Shown: positions 22,761-36,017 of the stretch, in pieces | How positions within the stretch are numbered: position 1 is the first letter of the stretch | Layout: the number at the start of each line of letters is the position of its first letter | Origin: Rotaria socialis | Taxonomy: Eukaryota > Rotifera > Eurotatoria > Philodinida > Philodinidae | NCBI GenBank assembly: GCA_905331475.1 | Contig: CAJNYU010001855.1 | Location: 1-64,000 of the forward strand | DNA length: 64,000 nt | Reading direction: 5' to 3' | Translations under genes and position numbers: made by a program | The notes under the pieces: model-generated | What the model was told of the DNA's origin: nothing | The model's input: the letters and a program-made list of their open reading frames with translations, nothing else | The model's database searches: none

Positions 22761-24581
22761 TTTTGATAATGAACAAAAACCAAACAAATCGTTTTCTTTA
22801 TTATTAATCGTGATTATTTTTTCCTGTTTTTTTTCTTTTTTTGAAAAATATTTCTCTCCGGTGCTTTTATGTTGTGTTATCAAACAAACAAAAACAAAAC
22901 AATTTTTTTCTGTTTTTGTTAAATTAAATCTGTGCTTACTTGACCATCGAGCTACTTGGACTCTGTTTGCTTTGTTCTTTGTTTTCCACTTCATTTTTTT
23001 TTCATGTACAGCGAATATTAAAAAAAACGAAACACGCGTCTTTATCTGTTTTCCTGATTCTTCTTTCGTTTACTGTTCTTGTGCAAGTCTTATTGAATTG
23101 CTTTTGGATTTGTATGCGTGCGTACACAGTTTTAAAAAACAACAACCACGATATTGAAAATGTGATTTTATTCGCAACATTAAATGAATGTTGGCTAAAC
23201 AACTAGAGATGAATGTGACTAAAATTTTACAATTTGTATAATACTCTATTGTGCATATTCAAGAAATTTCAAAGCCGACAGTAGTTTCATAGTTAGAATC
23301 GATTTTAATATTTCAATTATTTACAGTAAACATAGTTCTTCAAAATCTACTCATTTAGAAGAACATGAATGTCTTTTCAAAGTTTCCGTTGCTGTAACGT
23401 AATCAACTTAGAAAACGATATAAATTCTAACTGAGTATTGCAGCCGGACCCAATTCTATTTAAAAAGTGTCTCCTATCATATTTTATACTTATGGTATTT
23501 CTGTTTTCTCAATCGAATTTCAGACTTTAATTACGTGCTTTTATCTTGAAAATCTTCTTTGCTAGTACCTCGATTTCATAAATGACTTATTTATTCGTCA
23601 GTTCAGTTTTGATTATGATCTTGTTTCGCCTAAACTAGTTATGTTTATAGTTACGAGCATTCGTGCATACGATTATTCCTGTATCTTTCTTCGAAAATTG
23701 TCATTTGCAAATTAGCTTTAAACATACGATGATGGAACAAAGGAGAGTAACTAATTTTAGTTGTATGGTCGATTTAGCGTCTCACTTTCGTGTATAAATA
23801 TATATAAAATCCATACAGAGAGAAAAAGAAAGAAAGAGAAAACAGCGTATATGATCAAGTGATTATAAACGTAAATATATGTCATTTTGACGAAGGACAC
23901 ATCCAATTAATCATGAAGAAAATTATGAAACAAAGTCACTCGTAAATAAAAGGTAAAATATTGCGATAACAAGAAAATTCTGCATGATAGTCAAAAATAA
24001 AATCAGGCACGATTTTGAAAAGCATGCATTAACAAGTTAACCATCGCTGGGAAAATTCTTTTGCTTAATTCAAAACAGTGCAATCTCTTGAGGCATATTA
24101 CCTCATCGATATTGATTGATCTATCTAAAAGTCGGATCAACATGGGCAACGTTACACTCCGTATACAGATGATATTTGCATTTGATTCTAAATCTTTATT
24201 TTATAAGGGAAAATAGAACCAAAACGAATAGAGAGCAACAAATAATTTAACAACGACAATACAATATATGAATTATATAGATCGAGAGTAACATCACGTA
24301 TTATCAAATATGTAATCGGAATATTTTTACACAATAAGAACAGTAGCTCAAAGCCAATGTCCATAATATTTCACCTTGGGAGACGATAGGAAAGCAAAGA
24401 ATGCAATACGCCCTATATAAACAGAGGATAACAACTTACACGTACATATATTATTCATAAGGAAAAAACAAATTCTTATTTAATTCTCGATAAAATTAGA
24501 GAGGAGACTGCACTATAAAAAAATTACACTTAAAAATCCATTATAAAATATTGTAAGGAACAAGAACAAGGGTTCTCCGAC

Positions 24582-24626
24582 GGGGGGGGGGGGGGGGCCG
24601 GGGGGTTAACCCCCCCNNNNNNNNNN

Positions 24627-24720
<94 letters not shown>

Positions 24721-24723
24721 GGG
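24582..24723. repeat. Poly-G/poly-C tract containing a sequencing gap
   Basis: The tract is 16 G, CC, a GGGGGGTTAACCCCCC palindrome, ten N (24617-24626), 92 C and then five G. Just after it is a near-palindrome around TGTAACA. Homopolymers of this length are rare in AT-rich DNA and hard to sequence, so the true length and content are unknown. The flanks share a 13-bp direct repeat ACTTAAAAATCCA at 24528-24540 and 24838-24850. Long poly-Gly frames reading through it are artefacts. Confidence 0.85.
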
Positions 24724-24837
24724 TGTAACACCCCCCAATGTTCGAAAAATTGTCTTGCATTTTGTTTTACAAAATAAAACTTAGATACTATCTTAAGCGT
24801 GATTTTATAAGTTATTCTCAGTATTGACAAATGTTGA

Positions 24838-24960
24838 ACTTAAAAATCCAGAATTCAAATCTCGAAATCCTCAAAAAATTCAAAAAACTCCTGACAAATT
24901 CGAAAAAGATCCAGAAAAATCGAGAAAAGTTCAGAAAAAATTATATAAAATTGTGAAAAT
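24838..24960. repeat. Degenerate A-rich tandem array
   Basis: Successive 10-13 bp units of the type AAAATCCAGAA, AAATCTCGAA, AAAATTCAAA and AAATTCGAAA follow one another with many differences. The stretch looks like an old, decayed tandem repeat or low-complexity remnant of a mobile element. CTGGCAACACTGG at about 24989 resembles a hAT terminus, but no partner was found. Confidence 0.4.
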
Positions 24961-26283
24961 GCAGGAGTTTTCAAAATCGTGGAAGATCTGGCAACACTGG
25001 TTACTCCCCTTCAACATTTTTGGAAAGTAGATTTTATAACCAACCCCCCCCCCCGCTCCCCAAGTTTTGCTTTCTCGCGGCACCCGTGACCCTAGCATTT
25101 CGAAGGAGAAAATTTTTACACCTCCCCAAAGTTGGAATGATCGAGGCACCCCTAAACAAGAATATTACGTTTTCAGATAGCATCAATATTTTTAGGCTAA
25201 ATTAGTATTTTTTTATCTAGCAGACATCTAATTAGGCAGAAATGAGTTTTTCAAATGCGCTCTTTATTTGCATGGTTATTATGACTAAATTGAGTCATAT
25301 TTTTATGTTAAAAAAGTAAGATTTCTTGTAATATAAGAGACTCCAACATTTATATTTATGCACACATTTCAAGTCAACGAATTACAATGCACTGTTATTT
25401 TAATTTTTTTTCAAATAGAACGAAAGACGGACCAGTACAGAGTAAGATTTTGATTTCGAAACATAAGCTCTAAGAGTCTTGTATATATATTATGCAAGAA
25501 AGCTCATAAAGGCTGACAGAGTCGATTTTTTGAGTTTTTAATATGATTCAAGGGAGACACCTTTTTTTTTAAATTTCGCTCTATTTATTCGTGAAGGGAG
25601 AGAGAGACACACCTGCCAGATGCCATCAACAGGCGAAACTCTTTAAAGTCTCAAGGACAGGAAAAGCAAGAATTATATCGTCTATATACAAATGATGATA
25701 TTCTTTTATGCCGCATCCGTTACTTTATTTCATCAGTTTTATTCTAAAGATTTTTTAATAAAATTTCCAGTCATAAATTGAAATATATCAAAGAACTCGA
25801 TCAATATTTAATCATGATTAATATCGAATTCAAAATAACATTTCATTAAATATTAGCACGCAATATTCTATTTAAAAATGTAGGTCGATTGTTTCGAATT
25901 CAAAGTTCTATTTGTTTTTCTAAATAAAGACACATTCTTTACCATGAGCACTCAAACACATTCGTTTTACCGTCGAGTAGCGTCCTCTCTTATGCAGTAC
26001 TCAATTTATTTCCTTATTGCTCAATATTCGGTTGATTACCTAAATCAAGAAAGGAAGACGAAAAAAAAATGTTTGTTAAGTATAAACATGGCGATAGGAT
26101 AGACGATTCAGTCACCTGAATCAATTCAATTCATGAATTAGTCATTTACTGCACATAATGCGACGGTTATATATTTTGTTCTATTTTTAATAGATGTAAA
26201 TTCACATTTTTTGACTCAATCTGTATTCAACGACATAAGATCGAATTTATCAAAACAAAACAAAACAAAACAAAGAAACTTAA

Positions 26284-29200
26284 ATGCCAGTTCCTCGTTC
26301 AGCGAAAGATGTTTCATCAAACGACATAGAATGTGATAATTTGTTTTCGAAAGAGGATCCAGAAAAATTATTTGTTGATTTGCGCGAAATTGGTCATGGA
26401 AATTTTGGAGCTGTTTATTATGTAAGTTAAGATATGAATGCTAAAGAAAACAACAGATTCTTATTGACTGATAAATATCCATTTAGGCTCGAAACTCACA
26501 AACAAATGAAGTTGTTGCGATTAAAAAGATGTCTACCGGACGAAAACAAACTGTTGAAGTATATTGATTTGAATAAAAGCATCCATTTCTCTGTATTTCA
26601 ATATCGTTTTTCTCTTTGTAGACTTGGCAAGATATTCTAAAAGAAATTCGTTTTCTACGTGAACTTAACCATCGCCATTGTATATCTTATTCTGGATGCT
26701 ATTTAAAAGAATACATAACATGGCTTGCAATGGAATATTGTCTTGGTTCAACAGCAGATCTTATTGAAGGTTAGAAAAACAAATCTTAATTTCAAATAAG
26801 GCTCATATGCTTCTGTTTCATTAAAATTTAGTTCATAAAAAACCCTTAACTGAAGGTGAAATAGCTACAATTGTATGTGATACACTATGCGCACTTGATT
26901 ATCTTCATTCTATGCATCGAATACATCGTGATATAAAAGCAGGCAATATTTTACTAACTGAAGATGCTATCGTGAAATTGGGTAATAGGAAAAAAAATTC
27001 AGTCGAGTTTCATATTTTGCATTTCTTTTCTGTAGCTGATTTCGGATCTGCATCATTTACAAGCCCAGCAAATAGTTTTGTCGGTACACCGTATGTATCG
27101 AATACATTTATTTTATTGAAAATTATATCAATTAATTTCTGTAATAGTTATTGGATAGCACCTGAAGTCATATTAGCTATGGAAAATGGTCAATACGATG
27201 GAAAAGTTGATATATGGTCACTTGGAATAACTTGTATTGAACTTGGTAAGGCTTCATTCGTATTTCTGCTGTGTCATAAATTGTTCTTATCGTAGAACTT
27301 TGTTTGCACTAAATAGAAAAGAATAGATTTTGACATCTTGTCATTATTTCTATACTAAGAGATACACCTATTCTAATCGAGAACGAACAAATAGAAACTT
27401 AACGTTCGATGGTTATAACTTGATTGTAACTGATATGGGCCGCGCTCTGTAAGGTTAATGGTTGCATTAAAGGACGCAAGTAATTTGAAAAATAACTGAA
27501 ATATTATTATCATCAAATTTGATCTGAATGCAATATTGTAAGTCAATATTCGAATGCGAGTTTTCCCCGAGAGAAGACGGTATTTATTTAAAAAAAGAAA
27601 TATCCCAATGATGAAGTTTTTCGTTGTTGATATAAGCATAGAGCATGAGCTCATTTCGAGGACAAATAGTTCATTTAAGTCCACACGATATCGACTATGT
27701 AGAGTCGAGGAACTGCTGTTCATTGAGTTTTTCTTTTTTCTTTATTTAGCTGAACGAAAACCACCCTTATTCAATATGAATCCAATGTCAGCACTTTATC
27801 ATATAGCACAAAATGAACCACCAACATTAACAATGAAAAATGATAATGACCCATCGGCTCCGTCTTATACAAATGATTTTGTTTCATTTATAGCCTTGTG
27901 TTTACAAAAAAATCCAAGTAATCGACCAACAGCTAATGAGCTTTGTGAGGTAAATATTAAATTTCAAGGTTAACAATGAAGATTCAAATCATTGTTTTCT
28001 AGACACCATTCATTAAGATTAATAGTAATCGAGAAATATTAGTTGATCTAATTCGACGCACCAAAGAAGCTGTGAAAGAATTTGATAACATACGTTATCG
28101 TCGAATGAAAAAGGTTTTAATGAGTAATGAAGAACAGAATACTTCTAATACACAAATCAGTCAAACGAATGATTTCATTAATATTGACATCGATAGTTCC
28201 AGTAATACTCAAAATGATATTTTTGTAAGTCATATTTTCGTCATTTACGAAAAATATTCTATTTTTTGTTTCTCATAATTATAATTCATGTAGGATGATC
28301 CAAATCTAGATGACGATGATGATACACAAAGTGTAGATTTTGCATCTAGAACTAATGGCATACAACTAGACGATGATGAAAGTTTAAATTCAAGTCGTTC
28401 GAGCCTTCAACAGGCACCCTCAGCGGTATTTAAAGGAGTTGTTTTAACGAAACAATTATCGACAACATCTCAACCAATTAATAATCCCATTTACACTGGA
28501 GTAACGGCAAATATTAATAATTCTAATCGACGTTTTTCAACGATTGATACAAGTTCCGCTTCCAATCTTAATCAATTATCATCATCGCTAAGCAATAAAA
28601 ACGAGCCAACTGTACAGTTTCGAAATAATGTAAGAGATTTCAATATTTTGTGCCATGCAATAGAAAATACATTACTGCAGTTTACGCTTGAGTATCTTCA
28701 AATGAATTTTATACAAACAAGAACACAAGTTATTTGCATTATAAAATATTCATAACGATGTTTTACAAAAAAGAAAGATCAATAGTTTTGAGTTGAAAAT
28801 GAATTTTACATGAATAATGTTTATAAGAAAAAATATTTTCCTGGTCTAAAAATGGTTTTCTCAAAAATATCTTTTATAATGTAAATAACTGACATTAGTT
28901 TTTTTTTTCTTCTTTAAATACCCCTCAGCATACTAACTACAACTAAGCTATTAAAATAGATTTTTCTAAAACCTTTTTCATTTGGGGTACTTTTAGAGTA
29001 TGAATGGTCGATTCAATCTTGGTTCTGATCTACGTTTATCACTTATTCTAAGGTTTTTGATCTAGAACATAAACGATTACATAGACCGAAATTCATTTAA
29101 GTTTTTCGTAGCTCTACTAGAATGTAGTCTCGCATTTACCTTAAATTCTAGCTTTATCATCGCTTTTCTTCTCTATAAGCTTGGCTACTGATACTTACAA

Positions 29201-31462
29201 AATAATCGATATTATGTAATATGATTGGAATTCGATATGCTCGAACTTTGATCAAAACAATGTCTTTCCTTTTTTGAATGTAAATTTATTTCATCCGTAC
29301 CTACCCTTAGATGGAGCAAGATTTTTCGATTATTAATATATTCCGTGATTAGCATACGGGACAGTATTTTGACAGTGATCTTATACTGATCAATTCATAA
29401 TTGAATGTTACTATTTGAATAAAACCCGATGAACTCTAAATGCTACTCCTCGAATTATTACAATTAGTCCCTTCCTTAGATTTATTAATAAAAATAAATT
29501 TTCAAGAATGTCTTATGCAAAAAGCTTTCAATATTTAATTCCAGCCTAAAATGGTTGCTGTCTCTTCGACACGTCAGAATCATCAGTCTGTCAATGAATT
29601 TTCTACAATAAAAACTTCACGCATTGTTATACGTGAACAACGTGAACATAATCAAGACGATCAACAATTTGAACAATTTCGTGGTTACAAACAAATGAGA
29701 CATCAACATCAGAAACAACTTAAACAGGTTTCAGTTTTGTTTTTCTCTTTCGTTTCTTAAAAAATTTAATTCTGATTTTTAGTTTGAAGAGCGTTGTCGT
29801 AATGAAAAAGTAGAATTACGTTCAAAACTTGAACGTGAATATAATATATTTCAAGAACAAGTGAATTTTGATAACAATCGTTTATTAGAAAAACACCGTA
29901 AAGAATTAGGCGATAGAGTTAAATACAATCAAAATCATATGAAAAACTTAGAACGCCAACAGGATGATGATGCAGAAAATGAACTTAAACGGTTTCATAA
30001 TGAACAGGCAAAACAGTATAAAATAAAAAAAGAAGAATTCAAAAAAGTAAAATGATTGTTTTATTTATTTATTTTCTCAAACTTATCTTTGTTTTAAAGC
30101 AAATATCGAATGCATCGATGCTGTCGAAAAGTGAAAAAGAAGAAGAAATTCGTCGATTAAAAGATAATTTACAATTCAAATTTCGTAATGATGAAGAAAA
30201 ATTGAAAGGTCAATTGGTTCAGACTTCCGCCATTAAAAGATTAAAAGCTAAACGACAAAAATTACTATTACTACACACTTTAGAGAAAACGTTATTTGAA
30301 GACGTAAGTTTCATTATCTTTTATATATATATACTTAATCCATATAAGAACAAAATTTGAATTAATTTTTAGAAATGTACAAGAAGTTTAGATACCATTG
30401 TACAACGACATGGATTACTTCAAAAACATCATGAGCAAACTAAAGAAGTTGAAGTTCGACAACTGGCAAATTTACACAAGTATGTATTTTTTGTACTGTA
30501 ATAGAAAATAAGATAATTAGGAGTTTGAAAAGTAAATAGATCAGTTTAACTATATTTTCTTTGAGATATGACTCACCACCGAGGAATGTTCGCAGTTGTC
30601 AAATCACTTGAGATTATTGTTCCTCGATTAATCGAAATGCATAAGAAAAACATCTATTTTGATTTAGTTTTCCGGTTCTGACTTGGTGAGTTATGAGTGT
30701 TTGATTTTATTTTCTTCTTAATGAGAGCTGGAATGATTGAATTTTGACCTAATATTTTGGTTGTAAAGCGATAGAGTTCATAGTCACAAGAAAAATTTTC
30801 AAAACTTTTGCTTGAAGAAATGTATCGATTTTCAATCATTGGTTTGCCATAAAAATATCTTTCGGTCGAGATACAGTCCAGAATAGATTTTTGTTAAGCA
30901 AGGATCTATTTATTCCGTGTGAAACTTAGAGAATTCCAGCCGTCAGATGTTTTATGGTCATAACTCTGACGTGACTTGATTTGTATTCTTCAAGATTATA
31001 ATGTAGTAAACTAGAGTTGAATAGTATCTGATAGCAATTTCTTTAAAAAGAAAGAACTAACCATATCAGGTTGTCAAGTGCGATGAGCCCTAAACAAAAT
31101 TCCATCGCATACGATTTGTTTCATGAGTTAGAAATCTTTCGATCTTTGTCTACTGATGTGATAAATACTGACAGTCATGCGAACAAATATGCATGAAAGA
31201 GTCAAACCAGATAATCTTAACTTGGAATGCGACCCATAGATCAGCTATGTAACAAATGAAAATTTTATCAGCAAAGTCTATATTCAAAATTCGATTTATT
31301 AATGAACAAAATTTTAACGTTAATTGTTTTAATTTAAGATTTTCTAATGACGTACATGTTTCTATTGAAAATCAGCCAGTGAGAGTCTCTCAACTTGAGA
31401 CAGAGTGTACGTGTTTAAACTCTTATTAAGTCTTGTTTTAATTTCTTTGAACTTGCAAATTC

Positions 31463-31501
<39 letters not shown>

Positions 31502-34201
31502 CATCGAAATACTGTTACTTCTTCGATGCATTCAATTATATTTTCGCCGATAGGAAATATTTCTTGTTGTTTTCCGACCGCATGATATTGTACGGTTGTG
31601 GTTATTTATCAAGGCTACTGTTTTGTTCTGTTTTTCTTATATATGAGATTGTACCATAAATGTCAATGTCACCATACCCAGAAATGTGTTTATGCCATTT
31701 CCTAGTCGCTATTTTCTTTTAAGTAACATCACCAAGGCAAAACAAGAAAACTTTTGATAATATTTTTCTTCCCGTACTAAGCCGTACAAATCTTTAATGA
31801 GACTAGAAACTCATGCTCAACTACGTTGCTTGTTATGAAAGAAATAGTCGTATGAAAGTGACGTAATGAAAGTTTTTACATAAATAAGATATTCATTTTA
31901 AAAAAATCTTTTATCCTAATGTGTATACTTTCATCTTAGTATTAATTATCATATAATAATCGTGATTGATTTCAAAAAATGTTTATTTTTCAGAATGCGA
32001 AATGATTTTTCTCATAAACAACATCAAACGGAAATAATGAATTTTAATGAATATAGTAATCGTCGGCAAAAAGAATTAACTAAACGACATGCATTAAGTC
32101 AAAAGCAATTTCCAAAAAATATTAAAGTAATAAAGAAAAGACTTTAGAAAATAAATTTTCTTTCAATGAAGCAATCATTCTTGTTTTCGATTCAGATAAA
32201 ACAAACTGAAATAAAACGTCAATATAAAGACGCATATAATACTCAATCTCATCAATATAAAGCATTAAAAGAAAAAATACGGCAAGATTACATGCATGCA
32301 ACATCAAGTAATACGCGTGAAGAACTTGATTCCAAATTAAAAAGTTTAAAAGATGAGCAACGAAGAAAATTTGATACGCTTTACATACGCTTTGAAGAAG
32401 CAGTACAAAAAATGCTCGATCAACAAAATGTAAGGCATAAAAATGGAAGATGAATCTCTTTGAACGAACTTAATTTGTTTCTTATTTCAAGATTAAACTC
32501 AATTCAGATCAAGAACGTGAACGTAATTCATTAAATGCAGCCCTGGAAGAAGATCATCGTAATTTAATTAGTTTACAAGAAGAGAGTTACCGCCGAATGG
32601 AACAACAACATACAGATGAAAAAAACCAGTTAGAGAAAAATATTGACGAACGCTTAAGAAAACTTAATCAACAGGTATGTCTTTGTTTATTGACAATTGA
32701 AAAATATTATGAAGATAATATTTCATTCGTCGCATTCATTAAAATCATTAGCTATTGAAATCTTCATGGTAACAAAATAAGCAAAAAGACAATGAATCTT
32801 GTATAGTTTCAAGATTAGTTGATTTTGATTATCTAAAATCTAATACAGATTACATATCTAAATACTGTGAGTTCGTTTGGTTGTTATCAGAAATGTAATA
32901 TGATACAGCCACTCGACTTTTCTTCATTTTTTTTTGTCGTATACGATATCTAATGAAACCACTTATCTACTAGTTATGCTCAAATGAAGACTAGTAAGCT
33001 ATTTTCGGACAGTGTCTGCCTGTTACATTTGTATGGAAGCCTTCAAAAACTTACTCGAATCGTATCTTCCTGTGACGTATGTATTTCGAGTAGTTATTCA
33101 TGGCAGGATACTGATAAGATTAGTCAATGATTTATTTCTTATGATGATGATTGACAAGACACATGCATAGTTCCAAATGTCTTGAAAACAGAGGCTGATA
33201 TGACCATAACACAAAAAGACTCTATCAATATAATTCAAATTAAGTACTATTATTTTTGTTTGCTCGTCTTGTAGTCAAAGTTGTCTAGTGTTTCTGATGG
33301 ATAAATAATTCGCATGTTATATTTAATTCATCGGTCGAAGTCTGTGCAGATCTCGTATTCATAATAACTAATAGTCTTCCGTGTAGTCGTATCAGTTTCA
33401 ATAACATTTAATTTTCGTATGTTTCTACTCATCAAGGACATGTAACAACTTCTGACTAGAGGAGCAAATAAACTAATGTGGCTACTAAGCAACCTTGAAG
33501 GTCAATAGCGAAGTTGCATGTTTGACGGTCTTTTTTCTGTTTAAAATAAACATAAATTTTCATAATAATCTTCCTATTACTCTTAGTATTATCGGATCAT
33601 GCATTGACAGCTTGTTTCCATATACGAATTTAAGCCGAGGTTGAGAAGGTACAGTTATATATTTAAAAAAAAAACGAAGATTCAATTTTTCAATCGAGTA
33701 AAGATCTAGTTTGTTGTAGATTCATTTGAGATAAATTGATAGATATTAATTCTATGATAATTAAGAGTACGTTTAAAAACAAAGATATGAATTCATGCTG
33801 TGCTAATGATTGTTTACAAACTAAAATTTGTTATTCTTCCGAAAAACGATTTTGTTTTACTATTCATTTAGATGAAAAATGAATTAGCTGAATACAATGA
33901 AGATCGTAATCGACAAATATCTATACTTTTGGAAAAACAACGCTGCGAACTATTGGAAATCGACAATGAAGTAACAAAACTAGGTATTACTGTTGCAGAT
34001 GTTACTGAAACAATGCAAGATGTTCATTTTTTTACTGCTGCTGCTGCTGCTCATTTATCTCCACATGAGAAACAAATTTTATCACGAAATTCCCATTATA
34101 ATAATAATCGTGCCTCAGTGATCAGTTTACAACATTCACATAGTTCAAGTTCCTGTATTTCCAATACAACGAATGCTAATGGAACAACAACACATAAGTA
34201 A
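26284..34201 (+). CDS. TAOK1: TAO-family serine/threonine kinase (Ste20/MAP3K)
   Basis: This is a homologue of TAOK1/2/3, kinases that activate p38/JNK MAPK modules and Hippo signalling. The 17 exons are: 26284-26421, 26487-26558, 26622-26769, 26832-26981, 27036-27090, 27148-27245, 27750-27949, 28003-28224, 28294-28629, 29545-29727, 29783-30046, 30100-30303, 30373-30479, 31994-32126, 32196-32429, 32492-32674, 33872-34201. They join in phase to 1018 residues (human TAOK1 about 1000). The kinase domain begins [17 protein letters not shown] (about 28-46). The catalytic loop is IHRDIKAGN with Asp153, DFG is near 171-173, and the TAO-like GTPYWIAPEV is conserved. Acidic and Ser-rich linkers (DDDDDT) follow. 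From about residue 475 the protein is a long charged coiled coil ([24 protein letters not shown]) as in TAO kinases. The exact vertebrate paralogue cannot be assigned. Long introns are at 28630-29544, 30480-31993 and 32675-33871. Confidence 0.95.
31468..31498. repeat. (AT)n microsatellite in TAO kinase intron
   Basis: A perfect AT dinucleotide run lies inside the 1.5-kb intron 13 of the kinase gene. Confidence 0.9.
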
Positions 34202-34671
34202 TACATGAATATTAATAGTTTTATTTTGTGAATACAGTGATTCTTATTTTGACTGTTGTTCTTTCTCGTTCGTACGAGTTCAATTCAGGTCAGTTTTTTT
34301 CTTCCATTTTCTTTGTGTTTTTGTACAAAGTAATATCTTTCGTTTTTTTTTCTTATTTGTTGCAATCAGATTGTGTTTGTCCATCTTTTCTTTTTCGTTT
34401 TGTTTTATATATCGACTTATTTCTTGCGACTCTTATTCTATACAAACAAAATAAGCATTCTTTTGTTTTTCAGTTGCTTTGCTTTATATATGTATACATT
34501 ATTTTTCTAAAAGATCTTGTTCGATAATTGAATCAAAAGAAAAAATATTACTAGATAAGAAGGAAATTAATAAAAATGTTTTTTCGATTTTTTTTATATA
34601 TACTTCAATATGATAATTAATGATTTAATTTTAGATATTTTCTGTTTTTTGCATTTCACGATCTATATACA
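34202..34671. other. Short spacer between tandem TAO kinase and NDFIP genes
   Basis: This 470-bp, very T-rich spacer holds the kinase 3' UTR and the NDFIP promoter. An AATAAA on the plus strand at 34569-34574 could serve the kinase transcript, leaving only about 100 bp before the next ATG. No coding segment is seen. Confidence 0.55.
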
Positions 34672-36017
34672 ATGAGTAATAATAGTTCAAGTCAAGGAAC
34701 AGTGGTAATCGAGCTATCGACAACAACAGCTGCGCCTATTCATGAAGTGATAGAAGTACCTGCGACAATACAAGCCACTCCACTTGGTAAGCTATATATA
34801 TATATATATACAGTCAATCGACTATTTTTAGAAATAATTATGAGCACTGATCGTCTGCGTTCCCGTCACCTGATTTGTTCTGCTTCTAATGAAAGTATTG
34901 ACAGATTAGATTCATATTCAAAGCATGAGAAAATAATCTGAACGGAAATTCATAAAAGCAGTTGTTAGAAACCGGAAAGCTTTCGAATTCTACTATGTGA
35001 CTTCCAACTAGTATTATGTTAATTACGATACAAAATCACCGGAAACTCAGTTTGAGATTATTATTTTCATGTTTTATCGATTCACGACGTTTCCAAATGT
35101 TAGAATTAGCTGTATGGGTACTGAAAAATCTTTTATTTTCATTCTAATAATTCCTTCAAAATATTCTACTGATATATTCTACATAATTTTCAAATAATCC
35201 TGAATTTTAATCGTTTTGTTTTCTGTTAAATAGATGAACCACCACCAGCATATGAAATTAATCCGGCATCCATCAACCCTCGAAGTGGTACTGAACCTGA
35301 AAATGTTGCTGCAGTAGCTGGCGTCATTGAACCACCACCACCCTATTGTCTTGTAGATCCGAGTAAAATTCGAAATACAGATCATCTACCACATTATCCA
35401 CATATATCACCTGCAGAAATCATAGATCTTACGTCGAACAGTAATCTTGGTCATGAGCAGGTAAATCTATACGGAATATCTATTTTCGATACAAAACTTT
35501 ATTCGATTTTACTAGTCGTCTCGTCATCAGAACCAAGCGGCCGTTGCTGCTTGGCTTTCATCCGGCTCAAATATGGATATAGGTACTGATTGTACATTTT
35601 TAATGGCTTTGTAAGTTAATACGTTTATTTATTTTTTGTTATTATTTCTAAATATTTCTTTTCTAAAGTGTCATTGCTTTCTTTTTCAATTGGCTCGGAT
35701 TTCTCGCTGTTGTTTGTCTGATACCAACAATAGCTGCACGTTTTGGTGCCATGTCAGGCTTTGGTTTAAGTGTTGCTAAATGGATTACAGTGATGCGTTA
35801 TCATGAATTGAGTAATAATTCATACGGTGCATCAAATAATAATCTGTCACCAACATTCCATCGAACAGCAGTTCATGATCCAGCACAAAATTTTGTTTTT
35901 GCCATTGTTTTATTTGCCGGGTTTTTTCTTTTTGTTCGTGGTTTAATATCTTATATAGCAGTTAAAAACCGTGCCAATCAACATGGACAAACTGCTGATG
36001 TTTTTACTTGGTACTAA
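34672..36017 (+). CDS. NDFIP1: NEDD4 family-interacting protein (NDFIP1/2-like)
   Basis: This three-pass membrane adaptor recruits and activates NEDD4-family HECT ubiquitin ligases on Golgi and endosomal membranes. Exons 34672-34786, 35234-35460, 35516-35610 and 35669-36017 join in phase to 261 residues (human NDFIP1 221). The cytosolic N-terminal half carries three PY motifs: PPAY (42-45), PPPY (73-76) and an LPxY-type LPHY (90-93). Membrane segments follow at about 141-167 (FLMAFVIAFFFNWLGF), 171-189 (the family core ARFGAMSGFGLSVAKW) and 222-244. The loop between membrane segments 2 and 3 is Asn/Ser-rich and longer than in vertebrates. The ATG chosen is the first in a frame that splices correctly. 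NDFIP1 and NDFIP2 cannot be told apart here. Confidence 0.93.

Larger units (their letters stand above)
22761..26283. other. Intergenic region between USP32 and TAO kinase, with assembly gap
   Basis: No conserved exon is seen. The first 400 bp after the USP32 stop are T-rich and probably 3' UTR, but no clear nearby AATAAA was found. The middle holds the poly-G/poly-C gap (24582-24723), and a degenerate A-rich array follows (24838-24960). The last kilobase upstream of the kinase ATG contains CAAAA repeats (26256-26274), probably part of the 5' UTR or promoter. Confidence 0.6.

Noticed and set aside
22810-23206. Overlapping hydrophobic frames after USP32
   Set aside because: T-rich 3' sequence produces Phe/Leu-rich open frames on both strands; no motif or splice support.
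24530-24830. Poly-glycine frames on the minus strand
   Set aside because: They are translations of the C homopolymer and the N gap, not proteins.
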